NCBI GenBank assembly: GCA_018058095.1
Contig: JAGPCO010000055.1
Span: 1 to 46,586 of the forward strand
Source: Kofleriaceae bacterium
Lineage (GTDB): Bacteria; Myxococcota_A; Polyangia; Haliangiales; Haliangiaceae
DNA: 46,586 nt
Direction: 5' to 3'
The translations under genes and the position numbers were made by a program. Below, piece by piece: positions 18,001 to 30,926 of the stretch (positions are counted from its first letter, which is position 1; every line of letters starts with the position of its first letter). Under the pieces are notes generated by a model. That model ran no database searches. It had not been told where the DNA came from and was given only the letters and a program-made list of their open reading frames with translations.

Positions 18001-20670
18001 GCCGATCGCGGCCCCATGGAGCTGGACCTGGGGCAGGCGGCGAAGGCCGAGCCGGCGCGCGAGGAGAACAAGCGCGCCTGGTCGCTCGCCGACGGCGATG
18101 ACCAGGCGATCGGCCAGGGCTTCCTCGGCGCGCGCACCCGCCGTGCCTCGCGCATGCAGGCGCAGCAGGCCGGGGTGCTCGGGCTGCTCGACGGGCGCCT
18201 CGGGCATCGTGGCCTGGTCGGCGGCCTGGTCGGCGGCTGGATGTACCCGCAGGGCCTGTCGTACCTGGGCGACGCCCGCCTGGCCGACGTCACCGAGTTC
18301 ATGCCGGCCCTGGTCTCGCCCGAGCTGCGCGCCGGCCTCGGCGCGCTGCGCGCCGCCGCCGGCGACCAGCGCGGCGACGTCGACGCCGCGGCCCGCGCGT
18401 TGATCGAGCGCGCCCGCGCGGCCACCCCGGCCGGCACCTACGTGCTGGCCGATGGCCCTGCCGAGGTCCGCGAGTACCAGGTGAGCGCCGAGGGTGAGCT
18501 GCGCTGGCGGTCCCGGACCGGGCTCGGCCTCGAGGAGCTCGGCCAGCTCGACCGCGCCGGCACGCTGCGCCAGGCCTACCCCGAGTTTGGTCTGGTGTTC
18601 CGGCGTGCCCTCGGCGACGCGGCGCCGGCGCTGCTGTGGGCCCGGCTACCGCTGCTGATGCCCTCGGCCGACCACCTCGCGCGCTGGTTCCAGGTGCGCG
18701 CCGACGGCACCCGGGCGATCACGCTGACCGCACCGACCGCGCCCGGCAAGGTCGTGCTCCGGCTCGAGCTCGACGATCAGGCCCACCTGGTCGCGCTGCG
18801 CGACGGCGCCGGTCGCGACCTGGCCACCGTGACCTGGGCCGGCCCGGCGCCGGTCGCCCTCACCACGGGCGGGGTGGCGCAGGCCATCCGCTTCAGCCCA
18901 GGGGCGGGCGCCGGCCCGGCGCTGCCGACCGGCGCGGTCGAGCTCGAGCTGCCGCTGCGCCCGGTGGCCGTGGCCAGCGCGGCGCTGGCCACGGCCACCG
19001 CTGGCACCGACGCCTGGCGTCAGGCCGGCCGGGCCCTCATCGCCAGCGCCGTCGCCGCCAATGATGACGCCACCGCGGCCCGGACCTACCAGGCCCTGGC
19101 CCGCGCCGGCGCCGTCACCGTGGCCGACCTGGCGCTGGCCGGGCGCGCGCTGTTCACCCAGCTCGGCGATCGCGACTTCGCGGCCGCGCTCGCGCCGCTG
19201 GGCGCACACACGCTGCCGCAGTGTGGCGTGCTCGGGCCGCCCTGCATGCTGGGCAGCCAGCCGTACTACGGGCCGTCCGGCATCGCGCCGCGCGGCCTGG
19301 CCACCTTGCCGCCGCTGGCGCGGCACCTGGCCGAGCTGCGCGCGGCCCGTCGGGCCGGCAAGGTGCCGGCGCAGGCGCTGACGGCGGCTAGCGCCGGCGG
19401 CGGCCTGGTCGCGACGCTGGTCGGTCACCGCGACGTGCTGGCCGCGCTGCTCACGCGCCGGTTCGAGGCGGCGGTGCGCGGCATCGAGGCCATGGCCGGG
19501 CGCGCCGACGAGCTGCCGGTGGTGTCGGCGCTGCTGCTGGCGCAGGCGTGGGACGCGCCGCCCGAGCTGGTGGTGCGGGCGATGCGCGCGGTCGCGACCG
19601 GGCGCCTGGCCAACCAGGTCCGGTTCCAGCTGGCGCGGACCCTGCTGAACCGCGGCGATCGGCGGGCCGAGGCCAGCGTGGCCGCGCTGGCGGCGATGGC
19701 CGAGGTCGACCTCGGCGCCGCGCCGGCGCTGGTCGACGGCACGATGATGCAGGCGGTCCAGGCCGGACCGGGTGGTGCGGCGGCGTGGACCGCGGCGTGG
19801 GCGGCGTACCAGCGCCTGGTGCTCGATCGCGGCGACGTGGCCCACCTGGCCGCGCTGGCGCGCTCGGCGGCGGTGGCGCAGCCGGGCCACACCGACCCCG
19901 ACGCGGCGCTGGCGGCGTTGACCAGCAAGGTCGGGGCGGATCCGGCCGGCCGGCTCGAGGTCGCGCAGCTGGCGCTCGCGCTCGGCGCGACCGACCGCGC
20001 GGCCAAGCTGGTCGAGGGCCTGATGCAGACGCTGCCCCAGGCCGAGCGGCCGCACCGGCTGGCCTACCAGATCGCGGTCACCCAGAACCGCCTGCCCGAG
20101 GCGGCGACCCACCTCGAGGCGGTGCTGGCCGCCGGCGGCGAGACCACCCTGGGCGAGCTGCGGGCCGATCACGCCGAGCTGCTCGGCCTGTACGGCCGGC
20201 AGGCCGAGCTGGCCAGCGACGACACCACCCGGAACGACGCGCTGACGGCGGCGCTGGCGGTGGGCGCGCGCTGGCGAGCGCTCGACCCCGACCACAACGA
20301 GCTCGACCGTCGGATGGCTCGCCTGCTGCTGACCGCGGGCCGCGCCGAGGAGGCCTGGCGCTACCTGTCGACGGCGATCGAGCGCCACCCGTACGACGGC
20401 GCCGGCTACCTCGTGGTCGGCGACGCCCAGGCCGAGGCCGGGTTCGCCGACCAGGCGCTGGCCACGTTCCGCCAGGCCCTGGTGCTCGACCAGACCAACC
20501 CGGCGCCGCGCCTGCGCGTCATCCAGCTGCTGTACACGCTCGGCCGCCCGGCCGAGGGCGACGAGGTGCTGCGCCAGGCCCTGGCGGTGCGCTGGCACGA
20601 GCGGTTCTGGAACGAGCGCTACCAGCTCGACCAGCTGGCGCGGCAGCGCAAGCTGGCGCGGGCGCGGTGA
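15085..20670 (+). CDS. Giant FecR/VIT/VWA/TPR membrane protein, possible anti-sigma regulator
   Basis: The product is 1861 residues. Order: a cytoplasmic segment (1-75); one membrane helix (about 78-100, LLAIGGGLAAAAAVALAVGAVL); a FecR-like beta domain (about 118-228, with VETPHGTLTVLGTRFVV and VRAGERAE); a VIT domain (about 272-405, FTNPRERELEGVYRFAIP); and a VWA domain (about 502-675) with an intact MIDAS DDVSAS (Asp509, Ser511, Ser513), a Thr near 580 and an Asp near 609. A Gly-rich segment at 906-954 repeats GTIG motifs. The last 300 or so residues are TPR-like helices. VIT-VWA proteins bind protein partners through a metal. The start overlaps the sigma factor stop, with GGAGG upstream. 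A role in controlling the sigma factor is inference. Confidence 0.9.
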   Translation: MSTQPDPSAPTSAAATGGEPAADAMLERNVETLLAAGPTTPAPAPTMDAQAKARVRDALVARHAVAGAGRAGGRARTPLLAIGGGLAAAAAVALAVGAVLGGDGATGGGGPVPTTPRMQLADGTEILTRAGAKVDVLGPRRVRVTGSVLLDVASRVGPGPGADKVPFVVETPHGTLTVLGTRFVVDAGADLTAAAVIRGAVKVATDQGEVVVRAGERAESRRGQVPTRGPAPRLSHLASWARALRRADEDHAEQPLRNGTLFARDPNRQDQEFRLPMANLTVDAVVHNQVARVALDQTFTNPRERELEGVYRFAIPADAALQRLAMYVDGTLTESAVVERMQARRIYEDLVYRRIDPGLLEWAGAGRLDLRVYPLRAKQDKRLMLAYTQSLPRLYDDWTLAVPLPEVDGPVGTLVMKVRIDDCGACEVHSPSHPVTVSRDGAAAIVTYQEAGAKIGDSLVLTVRDPETSARVARHAEGGQTYLGVRARPQLAAPAAAEHRARTWVILDDVSASRGRSERRAQADLIDRLLTELDEDDRVAVLAFDTTVRSFGALTRVDDVDRRAVREFVVDKEPGGVGATDLGGALGRALEVLAGVAPTDAHIVYLGDGVITGGQRDLGALRAQLGGRAVFVGVGVGDGVDQPTLRALADATGGAAVTLDLADDLGWRAFDLVAMLHGARVTGLSAVLVDAAGVPVADQATYLGAGQLAEGEELDLAARVPDGARPAALILAGQLAGAPWQQRIELASAQDRGAAGYLPRLWAQRHVAARLLAKFDHVPAPPCVASTRTRCPTDDEVAAARREEIRREVVALGKQHFLLSRHTSLLVLENDAMYAKYDVTKGSGATWAPYPLPATVPVAATPVVTAPVASGDEPGLERVARPLLGPPEEELGTLWGTERAEARGAFGLGVSGGGTGWGTIGTGRFGTIGRGSGTGSGFGLGASGFGPGGGGATAVPAATSSSVSPDDATAPLADRGPMELDLGQAAKAEPAREENKRAWSLADGDDQAIGQGFLGARTRRASRMQAQQAGVLGLLDGRLGHRGLVGGLVGGWMYPQGLSYLGDARLADVTEFMPALVSPELRAGLGALRAAAGDQRGDVDAAARALIERARAATPAGTYVLADGPAEVREYQVSAEGELRWRSRTGLGLEELGQLDRAGTLRQAYPEFGLVFRRALGDAAPALLWARLPLLMPSADHLARWFQVRADGTRAITLTAPTAPGKVVLRLELDDQAHLVALRDGAGRDLATVTWAGPAPVALTTGGVAQAIRFSPGAGAGPALPTGAVELELPLRPVAVASAALATATAGTDAWRQAGRALIASAVAANDDATAARTYQALARAGAVTVADLALAGRALFTQLGDRDFAAALAPLGAHTLPQCGVLGPPCMLGSQPYYGPSGIAPRGLATLPPLARHLAELRAARRAGKVPAQALTAASAGGGLVATLVGHRDVLAALLTRRFEAAVRGIEAMAGRADELPVVSALLLAQAWDAPPELVVRAMRAVATGRLANQVRFQLARTLLNRGDRRAEASVAALAAMAEVDLGAAPALVDGTMMQAVQAGPGGAAAWTAAWAAYQRLVLDRGDVAHLAALARSAAVAQPGHTDPDAALAALTSKVGADPAGRLEVAQLALALGATDRAAKLVEGLMQTLPQAERPHRLAYQIAVTQNRLPEAATHLEAVLAAGGETTLGELRADHAELLGLYGRQAELASDDTTRNDALTAALAVGARWRALDPDHNELDRRMARLLLTAGRAEEAWRYLSTAIERHPYDGAGYLVVGDAQAEAGFADQALATFRQALVLDQTNPAPRLRVIQLLYTLGRPAEGDEVLRQALAVRWHERFWNERYQLDQLARQRKLARAR

Positions 20671-20671
20671 G

Positions 20672-21769
20672 TCACTCGTAGCGCAGGAGCCAGGTCTCGT
20701 CGCTGGCGATGCCACTGGCGACGCCGCCGAACAGCACGAAGGTCGAGGTCGGCGGGTGCAGGGCCAGGCTGGCGCCAGCGCGCGGGGACGGCCCACCGCT
20801 GGTCGGCACGGCGGTCCAGCCGGACGGCGTGAGCGCCCACAGATCGTTCAGCGTGTCGGCGTCGTTGCGGTCCAGCGCGCCGCCGAACAGCAAGAGCTGT
20901 TCGCGGAACGGGTCGTAGGCCATGGCCGCACCGCCGCGTGCGGGCGGAGCGCTCGCCTCGACTGGCAATTCGGTCCACCCGACTCCATCGAACAACCAGG
21001 TGTCCGCGAGCGCCGCGCCATTGTCGTTGAAGCCTCCAAACAGGATCGTGCCGCCGAGGGCCGGCGCGAAGGCCAGGCTGGCCCGGCGACGCGGGCCCGG
21101 CTCGCTGGGTGAGGCGGGCGCGGCGCTGAGGGTGCCGGCTACGACGAGCAAGGTCTCGTTGTTCACCTCCATACGGCCTGCGATCTCGCCGCCGAAGATC
21201 ACCGTGGTCGCCGCGGGGCCCTCGGCCACTGCGTGATCGCTCCGCGACTCGAGCGTGAACGGGGTGCTCCAGGCGGCGCCGTCCCACTGGGAGATCGCGT
21301 CCGTGTCGTCGGGGTAGTAGGTCAGCCTGCCCCCGGGACCCGGCGCCAGCCCTGGACCGGACCCAACGGGATCTTCCGTGGCCAGGTTGAAGAGCTGCCA
21401 GGCGCCACCATCCCAGGTCCAGGCGTCGGTGCGGCCGAGGCCGCCGATGAGGAGGAGTGAGTTGGAGGTCGCATGGTAGGCGAAGCCCGCACGGGAACGC
21501 GCGGCGAGGACGGGCGGGGGCCCGCTCGTCCAGGTCAAGACCTCGACCTGGCAGATGCTGGAGCACCCGTCGTGGTCGTCGGTGTTCCCGTCGTCACACC
21601 GCTCTGGCGCCGTCACGCAGCCGTCGCCGCACTGGTCGCGACACGCCGCGTCCGGAACGCCACCGTCGCCGTCGCCGCCATCCACCGATGGGTCGACGCC
21701 GAACACTCGGTCGCACCCGGGCAGGGGCAGCGCCAGGGCCAGGGCCAGCGTGTTGGGCAAGCCGCGCAT
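20672..21769 (-). CDS. Cys-rich kelch-like surface lipoprotein
   Basis: The product is 365 residues. The signal peptide ends LPGC, with lipidated Cys19 from the ATG at 21769; that start was preferred because GATGAT lies 7 bases before it. A DUF4215-type Cys-rich motif follows: CRDQCGDGCVTAPERCDDGN, then DDHDGCSSICQVE. The rest is a beta-propeller with repeated kelch-like blades: SNSLLLIGGLGRTDAWTWDG, ATTVIFGGEIAGR, GTILFGGFNDNG...DTWLFDG, EQLLLFGGALDRND...DLWAL, and STFVLFGGVASGIASDETWLL. Such proteins are abundant on myxobacterial surfaces and may bind glycans or proteins. Its stop lies 2 bases from the stop of the giant gene, convergent. Confidence 0.87.
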   Translation of the reverse strand: MRGLPNTLALALALPLPGCDRVFGVDPSVDGGDGDGGVPDAACRDQCGDGCVTAPERCDDGNTDDHDGCSSICQVEVLTWTSGPPPVLAARSRAGFAYHATSNSLLLIGGLGRTDAWTWDGGAWQLFNLATEDPVGSGPGLAPGPGGRLTYYPDDTDAISQWDGAAWSTPFTLESRSDHAVAEGPAATTVIFGGEIAGRMEVNNETLLVVAGTLSAAPASPSEPGPRRRASLAFAPALGGTILFGGFNDNGAALADTWLFDGVGWTELPVEASAPPARGGAAMAYDPFREQLLLFGGALDRNDADTLNDLWALTPSGWTAVPTSGGPSPRAGASLALHPPTSTFVLFGGVASGIASDETWLLRYE

Positions 21770-21782
21770 GGGCCCGATCATC
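21770..21782 (-). promoter_or_regulatory. Possible leaderless promoter of the kelch lipoprotein gene
   Basis: On the minus strand, GATGAT at 21782-21777 is followed by 7 bases and ATG 21769. It overlaps the in-frame upstream ATG at 21781. No -35 was recognised. Confidence 0.4.
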
Positions 21783-21795
21783 GCACGGCGGCGCC

Positions 21796-21831
21796 TTGCC
21801 GGCGGCGGGGACGTGCTGGCACTGTGGCGCG
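21796..21831 (+). promoter_or_regulatory. Leaderless-type promoter of the helicase gene
   Basis: TTGCCG at 21796-21801, 18 bases, CACTGT at 21820-21825, then 6 bases to GTG 21832. No ribosome binding site precedes the GTG. Confidence 0.55.
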
Positions 21832-24021
<2,190 letters not shown>

Positions 24022-24033
24022 CGGAACCGGGGG

Positions 24034-25062
24034 ATGCCGCGTATGTCCAAGGTCATCGCCGCGGGGGTCATTGTCGTCAACGGGCCCCGCATCCTGGCGT
24101 TCGAGCGCTTCGACAGGCCTGGCCTGGCGCTGCCGTGTGGCCTGGTGGAGCCTGGTGAGTCGGCGCCCAGCGCTGCCTTGCGGGAGGCGCTCGAGGAGAC
24201 CGGGCTGGTCCTCACGCTGTCCGAAGCCGCGCCGTTCGTCGGCTTTGATACGGTTGGCAACCGGCTCGTGTACACGTTCCTTGCCACCGTCAGCGGCGGC
24301 GCGTTGCGCGGGGAGGCGGTCGGCGAAGGGCGGGCACGATGGGCCAGCGTGCACGAGGTCGCCGACGGCCCGTACTGGCACTACAACCGCCGGGCGCTAC
24401 GGCACTTTGGCGTCCGGATCCCGCTGGCCGGAAAGTTCCACAGCCATCTGACCATCGAGGCTCGGTCTGACGACGAGGCGGCTCGTGCCGCCAAGCTCAC
24501 CTACGGCAAGCTCACCGTGATCCACCTGAGCCGCGGCGACCGGCAGCAAACCGACTACATGGTGACCCACCACTATGAGACTGGGAGCCGAGGCCTCGAG
24601 GACCAGCGTGACATCGAGGCGCTGCTGCGCTCCCGCGAGCAGCTCTTGCGGGAGTCGGGGATCGGGGTGACCCGGCTCAAGCTCGAGTACGACGTCCTCC
24701 ACCCCAGCAACCAGGCGTACGACGCCGAGCCGGCCTGCCGTGCCGGCCTCTACACCGAGGTTCACGTCAAATGCGTCGTGCCGCGGGTCAGTCGAGAGGC
24801 GCTGACCACGGCCGCGGCTGCGGCCGGATGGCACCCGTCGCGGAACCCGTTCGCGCAACGAGCCGACGACCAGGTCGTGCAGTTCATCAACCGTCGCTTC
24901 TACGGGGTGGTCACGCTGGCTGAGGTCGACGCCGAGGTCGACCAGCTGGTTCCCGCGGTCATGAGCCTGGCGTCGGTCGAAGAGGTCAAGTACGAGGTCG
25001 CGGTCTATGACAGCCATGACGAACACGACCGCTGGTGGGCGGCGTCGGAGTCGGCCACGTAG
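24034..25062 (+). CDS. Nudix hydrolase fused to an unrecognised duplicated domain
   Basis: The product is 342 residues. The N-terminal domain (1-130) has a perfect Nudix box, Gx5Ex7REUxEExGU: GLVEPGE, seven residues, then REALEETGL (about residues 42-64). Nudix enzymes hydrolyse nucleoside diphosphates linked to another group. The remaining 200 residues contain two similar halves: FHSHLTIE (His136, His138) followed by QTDYMVTHHYE, and YTEVHVKC (His244) followed by VVQFINRRFYG. I do not recognise this domain; its paired His strands recall 2H phosphoesterase-like folds, but that is speculative. Codon third positions look less GC-biased than in neighbours by eye. It is probably co-transcribed with the helicase. 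Confidence 0.85.
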   Translation: MPRMSKVIAAGVIVVNGPRILAFERFDRPGLALPCGLVEPGESAPSAALREALEETGLVLTLSEAAPFVGFDTVGNRLVYTFLATVSGGALRGEAVGEGRARWASVHEVADGPYWHYNRRALRHFGVRIPLAGKFHSHLTIEARSDDEAARAAKLTYGKLTVIHLSRGDRQQTDYMVTHHYETGSRGLEDQRDIEALLRSREQLLRESGIGVTRLKLEYDVLHPSNQAYDAEPACRAGLYTEVHVKCVVPRVSREALTTAAAAAGWHPSRNPFAQRADDQVVQFINRRFYGVVTLAEVDAEVDQLVPAVMSLASVEEVKYEVAVYDSHDEHDRWWAASESAT

Positions 25063-25069
25063 CGTGGCC
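25053..25069. terminator. Perfect hairpin enclosing the Nudix stop codon
   Basis: GGCCACG-TAG-CGTGGCC is a perfect 7-bp stem whose loop is the TAG stop codon of the Nudix gene. It lies between that gene and the convergent DoxX-like gene, so it could end transcription from both sides. There is no U-tract. Confidence 0.5.
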
Positions 25070-25081
25070 ACGCCGGCCTGA

Positions 25082-25753
25082 TTACGCCTCTGGGGTGGCG
25101 CGCCGGCGCCGGCGTGCGACCAGCGCGGTCACCACCGGCAGGAGCGGCAACAGGGCGATGGCCCACCAGCGCCAGTCGGTGGTGTCCATCCCGCGCGGGC
25201 GGTACACGCCGCCCGAGGCCAGGCTGACCGCCAGGTACAGCGCGAGCACGGCCAGGCCACACCCGGCCCAGGCGCCGAGGTCGGGGCTGGCCAGGCCGTC
25301 GTCGGTGGCGCGTGGCGCGGCCGGGTCACCCGGCGGGGTCCACCAGCGCGGCAGCTCCCACGCCAGCACGGCCAGGGTGCCGAGCCACATCAGGGTGGCG
25401 ACGATCGCGGTCGGCACCACCATCGTGCTCCAGCAGAACACGACGATCGCGGTCAGCACCGGCGCCGCCAGCGCCGCGCCCAGGCCGGCCCGGCGCTGGG
25501 TCATCAGCAGCAGCGCGGCCAGCAGCTGGACCACGCCGACGAAGCGATAGAAGCCGCCGGTGGCGTGGAAGGCGTGCAGGAAGTCGTGGAACGGGCCGCT
25601 GTTGCTCGGGTCGGTGAACGGCTGGCCGAGCACCTTCTTGATGCCGGCCGGCAGGAAGGCGAAGCCGATGAGCAGGCGGACCAGGATGACGACGTGGTGC
25701 CAGCCACGACGGCGGCGGGCGCCGGTGACGAGGGCGTGCAGCAAGGACAGCAC
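25082..25753 (-). CDS. DoxX-like integral membrane protein
   Basis: The product is 223 residues. Four or more membrane helices are visible: VVILVRLLIGFAFLPAGIKK (about 24-43), FVGVVQLLAALLLMTQ, LAAPVLTAIVVFCWSTMVV, WLGTLAVLAWEL, and near the end LAVLALYLAVSLA and WAIALLPLLPVVTALVA. The segment LIGFAFLPAGIKKVLGQPF followed by a short loop and FYRFVGVVQLLAAL is typical of DoxX/DoxD-type proteins. Functions reported for that family vary (quinone-linked redox, SodA complexes), so no substrate is proposed. GTG 25753 lies 23 bases after the nucleosidase stop, with CGGAG upstream, making it the last gene of the run. Confidence 0.78.
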   Translation of the reverse strand: MLSLLHALVTGARRRRGWHHVVILVRLLIGFAFLPAGIKKVLGQPFTDPSNSGPFHDFLHAFHATGGFYRFVGVVQLLAALLLMTQRRAGLGAALAAPVLTAIVVFCWSTMVVPTAIVATLMWLGTLAVLAWELPRWWTPPGDPAAPRATDDGLASPDLGAWAGCGLAVLALYLAVSLASGGVYRPRGMDTTDWRWWAIALLPLLPVVTALVARRRRRATPEA

Positions 25754-25776
25754 GGCGCGATCGGTCTCCGGCCGCC

Positions 25777-26501
25777 TCAGCCCCAGGCGGCGGCGGCCAG
25801 CGCCTGCGCGTACGGGCCACACGCGGTGGTGAGGAAGCGGCCGAAATCGCCGGCGGCGGCATGATCGGCGGTGTCGCTGATGACCCGGGCCACCGCGCAC
25901 GGCACGCCGACCTCGTGGCAGACCTGGGCCACCGCGGCGCCCTCCATCTCGACCGCGAGGGCCTCGGGCAGCTCGCGCCGCAGCGTGCTGACCGCCTCGG
26001 TCGAGGCCAGGAAGCGGTCGCCCGACACGATGAGGCCGCGGACGACGCGGGGGGCGACGATGCCCATGGCCCGCAGCGGCATCGGCACCTGGCCGGCGAA
26101 GCCGTCGGCGGCGCCGGCCAGCCGCTCGCTCCAGCGCGGGTCGGTCGCGAAGGTGGTGGTGCCGAGCATCGGCACCTCGTAGCGGCGGAACAGCGGGCGC
26201 ACGTCGAGGTCGTGCTGCAGCAGGCGATCGGCGACGACGACGTCGCCGACGGCGAGGCCCGGATCGACCGCCCCGGCCAGGCCGGTGAAGAGCACCGCGC
26301 CGACGCGGAAGCGCTCGACCAGCAGGGTGGCGGTGGTGGCCGCCGCGACCTTGCCGATGCGGCTGACCACGTAGATCGTGGTGCGCTCACCGCGGCGCAC
26401 CACGTGGAACGTGCGCCCCGCGATCTTGTGGACCTCGTGCGGCGGCAGGCTGGAGACCACCGCCGCCAGCTCCTCGGCCATCGCGCTCATCACGCCGACG
26501 A

Positions 26502-26505
<4 letters not shown>
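25777..26505 (-). CDS. mtnN: 5'-methylthioadenosine/S-adenosylhomocysteine nucleosidase family protein
   Basis: The product is 242 residues. It begins MIVGVMSAMAEELAAVV, the typical start of the MTA/SAH nucleosidase (Pfs) family, with the purine-binding block FTGLAGAVDPGLAVGDVVVADR, ribose-site SGDRF, the VEMEGAAVAQV motif with the catalytic-region Glu, and VISDTADHAA with the purine-contacting Asp. The enzyme cleaves adenine from MTA and SAH in methionine salvage and removal of SAM by-products. Spacing and length are normal for the family. The ATG overlaps the glpD stop (ATGA at 26502-26505), so it is translated from the glpD message. Confidence 0.93.
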
Positions 26506-28205
<1,700 letters not shown>

Positions 28206-28230
28206 GGCGAGGTGATGGTGAGCGAGGCGG

Positions 28231-29558
28231 TCATGGGGCACACGGCGGGAGCGGGACGGGCCAGCGGACCGCGGTCAGCGTCAGCTCGGTCACGCCGCGC
28301 CCGGCCAGCGCGTCGGCCAGCGCGCCGAGCGTGGCGACGTCGCCGGCGTCGGGATCGAGCGAGACCGCGGTGGTGCCCGCCGGCACCCGCGCCACCAGCG
28401 CGGCGACGCGAGCGGCCCGACCGGCGTCATCCGGCTCGCCGGCGCCGCCGGCAGGCAGCGCGCACCCGGTCACGCTGGCGCCGCCGCGCTGGCCAGCGCG
28501 GCCACCGTCGGCCAGGCCGAGCACCACGCCATCGGTGGCGCGCGCCGGCGCGGTGATCCGCACGGCGATGGCCCGGGTCAGGTCGGGCCAGGCCAGCTCG
28601 GTGCGGGTGGTCGCGACCGCGCCGAGGTACGCCCCCTCCGGCAGCGCCGCCACCACCTCGCGCACCCGCGTCAGCGGCAAGCCACGCGGGGCGATCAGCG
28701 TGGTCGGCCCGGGCGGGGTGGAGTCGGCGGCCCCTGGCGGGCCGGGCTGGGCCGCGGCCACCGCCGTCGGCAGCGTGGCCAGCTCGACCGTCGCCCCGGG
28801 GTAGGCCTCGAGCGGCGGCGACAGCGCCAGGCCGGCGCTCGACCACACGATCCACGGCGCGACGCCGACCATGGTCTGCTTGTCGGTGATGGTGATCAGC
28901 GCGCCGGGCAACGCCGGGACCAGGTGCGCGGCCGGGACCAGGCCGACGCCGACGCCGTTGGCGGTCCACGCTGGCGCGGGCAGGGCGATCGACGCCGGCA
29001 GCGTGAGTGCGTCGGCGCCGGTGCTGGCCGCGCCGACCACCCGCGCCAGCTGGCCCAGCACGTACCACGGCGCGCTGGCCAGCCGCTCCGCGCCGGCAGC
29101 CAGGACCTTCGGGCACTGATCGGCCAGCACCCGCCACGGCCGGTGCGGCGCGCGGACGCTGATGTTGCCGAGCGCAGCCAGGAACTGGTCGCGGCCCGAG
29201 CCCGGGCACGGCAGGCCACACTGCTTGAGCACCCGCTCGACCCGGAGCGGGTCGGTCCCGACCACCCCGTACTCGCCGACGTCGAGGGTGCGCAGCACAG
29301 GCCCGAAGTCGACCTCGCACACCGGGCACGCGGCGATGAGGCGCGCCAGCCGGTGTTCGGGCGCGGTGGTGGAGGTCGCCGTCAGCGCGGCTCGGCAGCC
29401 CACGCGCCAGGCCGGATCGACCGGCGGGTCGGCTGGCGCCCCACCTCCGACCGCGCTGGCGCCGGCGGCGTCGCCGGTGGCCGGCGGCACCCGCTTCTTG
29501 CTGGCGCAGGCGGCGAGCACCAGCCCGGCGCTGGCCGCGATCCGCAGCGCGCGCCCGC

Positions 29559-29562
<4 letters not shown>
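28231..29562 (-). CDS. Lipoprotein of unknown function
   Basis: The product is 443 residues. Signal peptide RALRIAASAGLVLAAC gives a lipobox LAAC with Cys19, then KKR. The mature protein has Cys pairs (ACPVCEVDFG, QCGLPCPG) and stretches such as ITITDKQTMVGVAPWIV and PRGLPLTRVREVVAALPEGA that suggest a folded mixed alpha/beta domain. The C-terminal part carries an ExbD-like/TolR-like feel (ITDKQ..., pattern only), too weak for assignment. The start overlaps the stop of the sigma54 activator gene (ATGA at 29559-29562), so regulator and lipoprotein are made together. Confidence 0.78.
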
Positions 29563-30922
<1,360 letters not shown>

Positions 30923-30926
<4 letters not shown>

